The notes under the pieces: generated by a model | What the model was told of the DNA's origin: nothing | What the model saw: only the letters and a program-made list of their open reading frames with translations | Databases searched by the model: none | Position numbers and translations under genes: made by a program | Source: Shewanella zhangzhouensis | Lineage (GTDB): Bacteria; Pseudomonadota; Gammaproteobacteria; Enterobacterales; Shewanellaceae | DNA length: 64,000 bases | Reading direction: 5' to 3' | Assembly (NCBI RefSeq): GCF_019457615.1 | Contig: NZ_CP080414.1 | Coordinates: 1,362,501 to 1,426,500 of the forward strand | Shown: positions 61,508 through 64,000 of the stretch, one piece after another | How the letters are laid out: every line of letters begins with the position of its first letter | How positions within the stretch are numbered: position 1 is the stretch's first letter

Positions 61508-62517
61508 GATTTGGTCGCCTTGAAGAGTCCGCCGATGGCCAGAGACAGGGCATCGCTGCGATTCGGGTCCCGGATAGCCATCAGCATGGACGTGCGCAGT
61601 GCCGGGATAGCCACAATATCAGCAAAGACTTGATTGAAAAAGTCTTGCGGCATCAAGGCCAGCGCTTCCAGGAAGTTTTTGCGACACACATCATCCCGCA
61701 GCGCCAACCAATTCCGTCCTGCGATGCAGATCAGCACCTCTTCGGTTAGCAGCCGCTTCTCGGTCAGGGTGGCGATGGCTTGCACAGAGGCATCAGATTG
61801 GCTGCCAAGGGCGCGCAAAAAATAGATGAGACGTGCATCCCTGTATTCTTCGAGGCCCGCCAAGAGCGCGTCTTTTACTTCATCAGATACCAGCACATGT
61901 TCGAGGCACTGACAGAGGGCTATCTGAACTTCCATAGGCGCATTGTTCAGGGCACGGGCCACTATGGTAGCATGGTCCAACTCACCGAGTCTGACACAGA
62001 TGTCGGCGAGCCCCTGAAACCCCACGTTCGGCCAGGACTCTGCCGGCAGTTGGCCTGACAGATACTGAGCGGCAAATTCATACTGACTGGAGGCCGCACG
62101 TCCCAGATGACGGCGCACCAACGCATTAAATATAGCCAGTTTCTCCTGAGTGGGTTTAAAGCTGAACGGATGATTGGCCATCTTCTGCTGCTCATCTTCG
62201 CTCAGCGTTCGGGTCAAATCCTGACCAAGCGCCTCCAAAATCATTTGAATGAACTGGCTGCGCGGTGCGGGGCTCAGCAGGCCCCGCTCATCCAGCGGCA
62301 GACTGATAAACCACACAAAGTGCTGTTCGCTGGCATCCCAAAATACCAGTGCCATTTTGGCGTGCCCCTGAATGGGGTAAGGGTAGGGGGCCTGCAATGC
62401 TTCAATTTGGGCAAAGGCCATGGCGTCGATATGTTGCACCCGACGCCCGAGATCGTACACCTGAAACTGGGTCTTGGCGGTGGAAAGAAATTGACTGATG
62501 CTGGTGATTTCTGCCAT
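61504..62517 (-). CDS. DUF3549-family protein
   Basis: 337 residues, all-helical in its second half, which looks like a HEAT-type solenoid (LADICVRLGELDHATIVARAL, EVQIALCQCLEHVL). The first third has an alpha/beta character (AKMALVFWDASEQHFVWFISLPLDERG). There is no signal peptide or catalytic motif. It is the first gene of a two-gene unit with DUF3301 in many Shewanella and Vibrio-type genomes. The function is not known. Confidence 0.87.
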   Translation of the reverse strand: MAEITSISQFLSTAKTQFQVYDLGRRVQHIDAMAFAQIEALQAPYPYPIQGHAKMALVFWDASEQHFVWFISLPLDERGLLSPAPRSQFIQMILEALGQDLTRTLSEDEQQKMANHPFSFKPTQEKLAIFNALVRRHLGRAASSQYEFAAQYLSGQLPAESWPNVGFQGLADICVRLGELDHATIVARALNNAPMEVQIALCQCLEHVLVSDEVKDALLAGLEEYRDARLIYFLRALGSQSDASVQAIATLTEKRLLTEEVLICIAGRNWLALRDDVCRKNFLEALALMPQDFFNQVFADIVAIPALRTSMLMAIRDPNRSDALSLAIGGLFKATKS

Positions 62518-62617
62518 CTGAAAGCGGCCTGTAAAAGAGAGTGTTCCGATGGGGCGCCATTATAGGGTTAAGTGGCGCAAGATGGTACAATTGCCCTTTT
62601 CAGCAGAGTCTTTCCCC

Positions 62618-62956
62618 ATGTCCGCTGCCCGTTTGCCCATGTTCGACACTAAACTGATTTCACTGCTTGACGAGTTGGAACATGCGCTTAAAGCCGCGTT
62701 GCTGTGGCGGGATGAGATGCCAACAGCACAAGCCCTGGCCAGTCAGGCCCCATTCGGTTGTGACTTATTGGCGTTTGAAGAGTGGCTGCAGTTTATCTTT
62801 TTGCCACGGTTTCGCACGCTTCTGGAGACAGGACAGCCACTCCCCTCGGCGATGTCCGTATTGCCTATGGCCCAGCATGTTTGGGGCACTCACGAAGACA
62901 AAGACACCCTGTTGATTATCCTTGCAAATCTGGATGATGCCGTTAATGGAAAATGA
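62618..62956 (+). CDS. yqcC: YqcC-family protein
   Basis: 112 residues from the ATG at 62,618; a later ATG at 62,639 is equally possible because no Shine-Dalgarno sequence is clear. The helical sequence ISLLDELEHALKAALLW, FEEWLQFIFLPRFRTLLE and the C-terminal LLIILANLDDAVN match YqcC. As in E. coli it precedes truC, here with an 11-bp overlap, so the two are coupled. The function is unknown. Confidence 0.9.
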   Translation: MSAARLPMFDTKLISLLDELEHALKAALLWRDEMPTAQALASQAPFGCDLLAFEEWLQFIFLPRFRTLLETGQPLPSAMSVLPMAQHVWGTHEDKDTLLIILANLDDAVNGK

Positions 62957-63758
62957 AACAGTACAGGCCGGTACTTTTGAGTTGGCATTTGCCGACACGG
63001 CGCCTGCCATTGAAATCCTCTACGAAGATGAAGCCATGGTGGCCATTCATAAGCCTGCCGGGCTGCTTGTGCATCGCACATATCTAGCGCGAAAGGAACA
63101 TTGGTTTGCGATGCAGCTGACAAGGGATCTGGTGGGTTGTCATGTGTTTCCGGTTCACCGTCTTGACCGGCCAACATCGGGTGTATTGCTCTTTGCCAAA
63201 TCCAGCGAGGTGGCCAATAGCCTGTGCGGTCAGTTTGCCAGCCACAACATCCGCAAACACTATCTGGCATTGGTTCGCGGCAATATGTTTGACGCAGGCG
63301 TACTTGATTACGCTCTCAAAGAAGAGCTTGATGAGTTAGCCGATAAAGACGTTGACCCCGATAAGCCTGCCCAGGAGGCGATTACGGCTTACCGGCCACT
63401 GCTGAACAGTGAAATTCCCTATTCATCCGGACGTTATCCAAGCAGCCGTTTTGCCCTGATGCATCTGCAGCCCCAAACGGGACGCAAACATCAACTACGC
63501 AGGCATATGGCGCATCTGCGCCATCCTATCGTGGGTGATACAACCCATGGTGATGGCAAGCAAAACCGCTTTTTCCGCGAGCACTTTGGGGTCAATCGCT
63601 TGTGGCTGATTGCGAAACGATTGGAGCTGACACACCCACTTACGGGGGGGCCTATCGCCATTGAAACTGAATTGGAGCCTGAGTGGCTTAATGTGTTTTC
63701 CGGGCTGGGATGGGACGAGGCAACCTTGGCATTATCACCATCCATGCTTATTGCCTGA
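62946..63758 (+). CDS. truC: TruC, tRNA pseudouridine-65 synthase
   Basis: 270 residues from ATG 62,946, inside the end of yqcC. The RluA-type catalytic motif is HRLDRPTSGV with nucleophile Asp74. LMHLQPQTGRKHQLRRHMAHL, with its conserved Arg and Lys, and HPIVGDTTHGDGKQNR follow in order. It isomerises U65 of tRNA-Ile and tRNA-Asp. It converges with a short hypothetical gene whose stop is adjacent. Confidence 0.95.
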   Translation: MENETVQAGTFELAFADTAPAIEILYEDEAMVAIHKPAGLLVHRTYLARKEHWFAMQLTRDLVGCHVFPVHRLDRPTSGVLLFAKSSEVANSLCGQFASHNIRKHYLALVRGNMFDAGVLDYALKEELDELADKDVDPDKPAQEAITAYRPLLNSEIPYSSGRYPSSRFALMHLQPQTGRKHQLRRHMAHLRHPIVGDTTHGDGKQNRFFREHFGVNRLWLIAKRLELTHPLTGGPIAIETELEPEWLNVFSGLGWDEATLALSPSMLIA

Positions 63759-63917
63759 TCAGCCTGTTTGTTTCAGCCTTGCTTTGATTTCGGCAAGGCT
63801 GACAAAACCTGCCACTTGAGTATGGGGAACATCGGGCCAGATTTTTTGACTTTGAAAGTAACGGCTTCGTCTGTGCTGACAGGCTTTGTGCTGTTTCTTG
63901 CGGCAGCTCGGTTGCAT
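63759..63917 (-). CDS. small basic hypothetical protein
   Basis: 52 residues, rich in Arg, Lys, His and Gln (SCRKKQHKACQHRRSRYF), ending VSLAEIKARLKQ. GGGAAG lies 6 bp before the ATG at 63,917; the frame is open to 63,941. It abuts truC tail to tail. Short basic proteins of this kind occur in Shewanella, but I cannot name a family, and chance coding is possible. Bases 63,942-64,000 show nothing else. Confidence 0.4.
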   Translation of the reverse strand: MQPSCRKKQHKACQHRRSRYFQSQKIWPDVPHTQVAGFVSLAEIKARLKQTG

Positions 63918-64000
63918 GGCGTGCTTCCCGTAAATGAGCATCCGTCCATGGTTATCTGTGCTTCAAATCTGTCCTTCCCCGAAAAGGGCTTGAAGCAGAA

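Overview
The window reads as chromosomal DNA of a marine or estuarine Shewanella, probably one of the higher-GC members such as an S. amazonensis-like strain. The genus call rests on a complete EPA-type polyunsaturated fatty acid synthase cluster (pfaR-pfaA-pfaB-pfaC-pfaD plus pfaE), the divergent queF/syd pair, and a run of DUF3192, DUF2789, DUF3549, DUF3301 and YqcC genes typical of that genus. The species call is inference. I see no rRNA, tRNA, CRISPR array or intact transposase gene.

Layout. 1-6 kb: the tail of a family-3 solute-binding protein, small lipoproteins and exported proteins, a DMT permease, a GNAT acetyltransferase and an M28 peptidase. 6-20 kb (minus strand): a 2599-residue secreted protein carrying sixteen near-identical 35-residue calcium-binding (thrombospondin type 3-like) repeats and a GlyGly-CTERM tail. 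Next to it lies a three-gene signalling unit: a large periplasmic-propeller histidine kinase, one OmpR-type regulator and a second histidine kinase. 20-29 kb: a tautomerase/NTF2-like/GST operon divergent from an HxlR-type regulator, a histidine phosphatase, a YfaZ porin-like protein, a GH97 glycosidase, a bicovalent-flavin oxidoreductase and a VOC protein. 29.5-32.5 kb: an AT-rich three-gene island bounded by about 130-bp inverted repeats that are themselves hairpins. It has an attC-like site inside and three 18-bp direct repeats ahead of its first gene. 32.5-54.6 kb: the pfa locus. The genes pfaR, pfaA, pfaB and pfaC overlap end to end, pfaD follows after 123 bp, and pfaE lies on the other strand beyond a lipoprotein gene and an EF-G-like GTPase gene. 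54.7-64 kb: queF, syd, several conserved small proteins, two tandem CsrB-type sRNA genes each preceded by a near-perfect GacA/UvrY box, then DUF3301/DUF3549 and yqcC-truC.

How the parts work together. PfaA-D are a complete iterative PUFA synthase. PfaE supplies the phosphopantetheine arms for the five acyl carrier domains of PfaA, and PfaR is the presumed activator. PfaR looks like a transposase remnant reused as a regulator. The two Csr sRNAs would titrate CsrA under BarA/UvrY control. The most unusual parts are the hairpin-bounded island of unrecognised membrane and soluble proteins (29.5-32.5 kb), the paired Csr RNAs, the PfaR ancestry, and the kinase-regulator-kinase trio beside the giant repeat protein.
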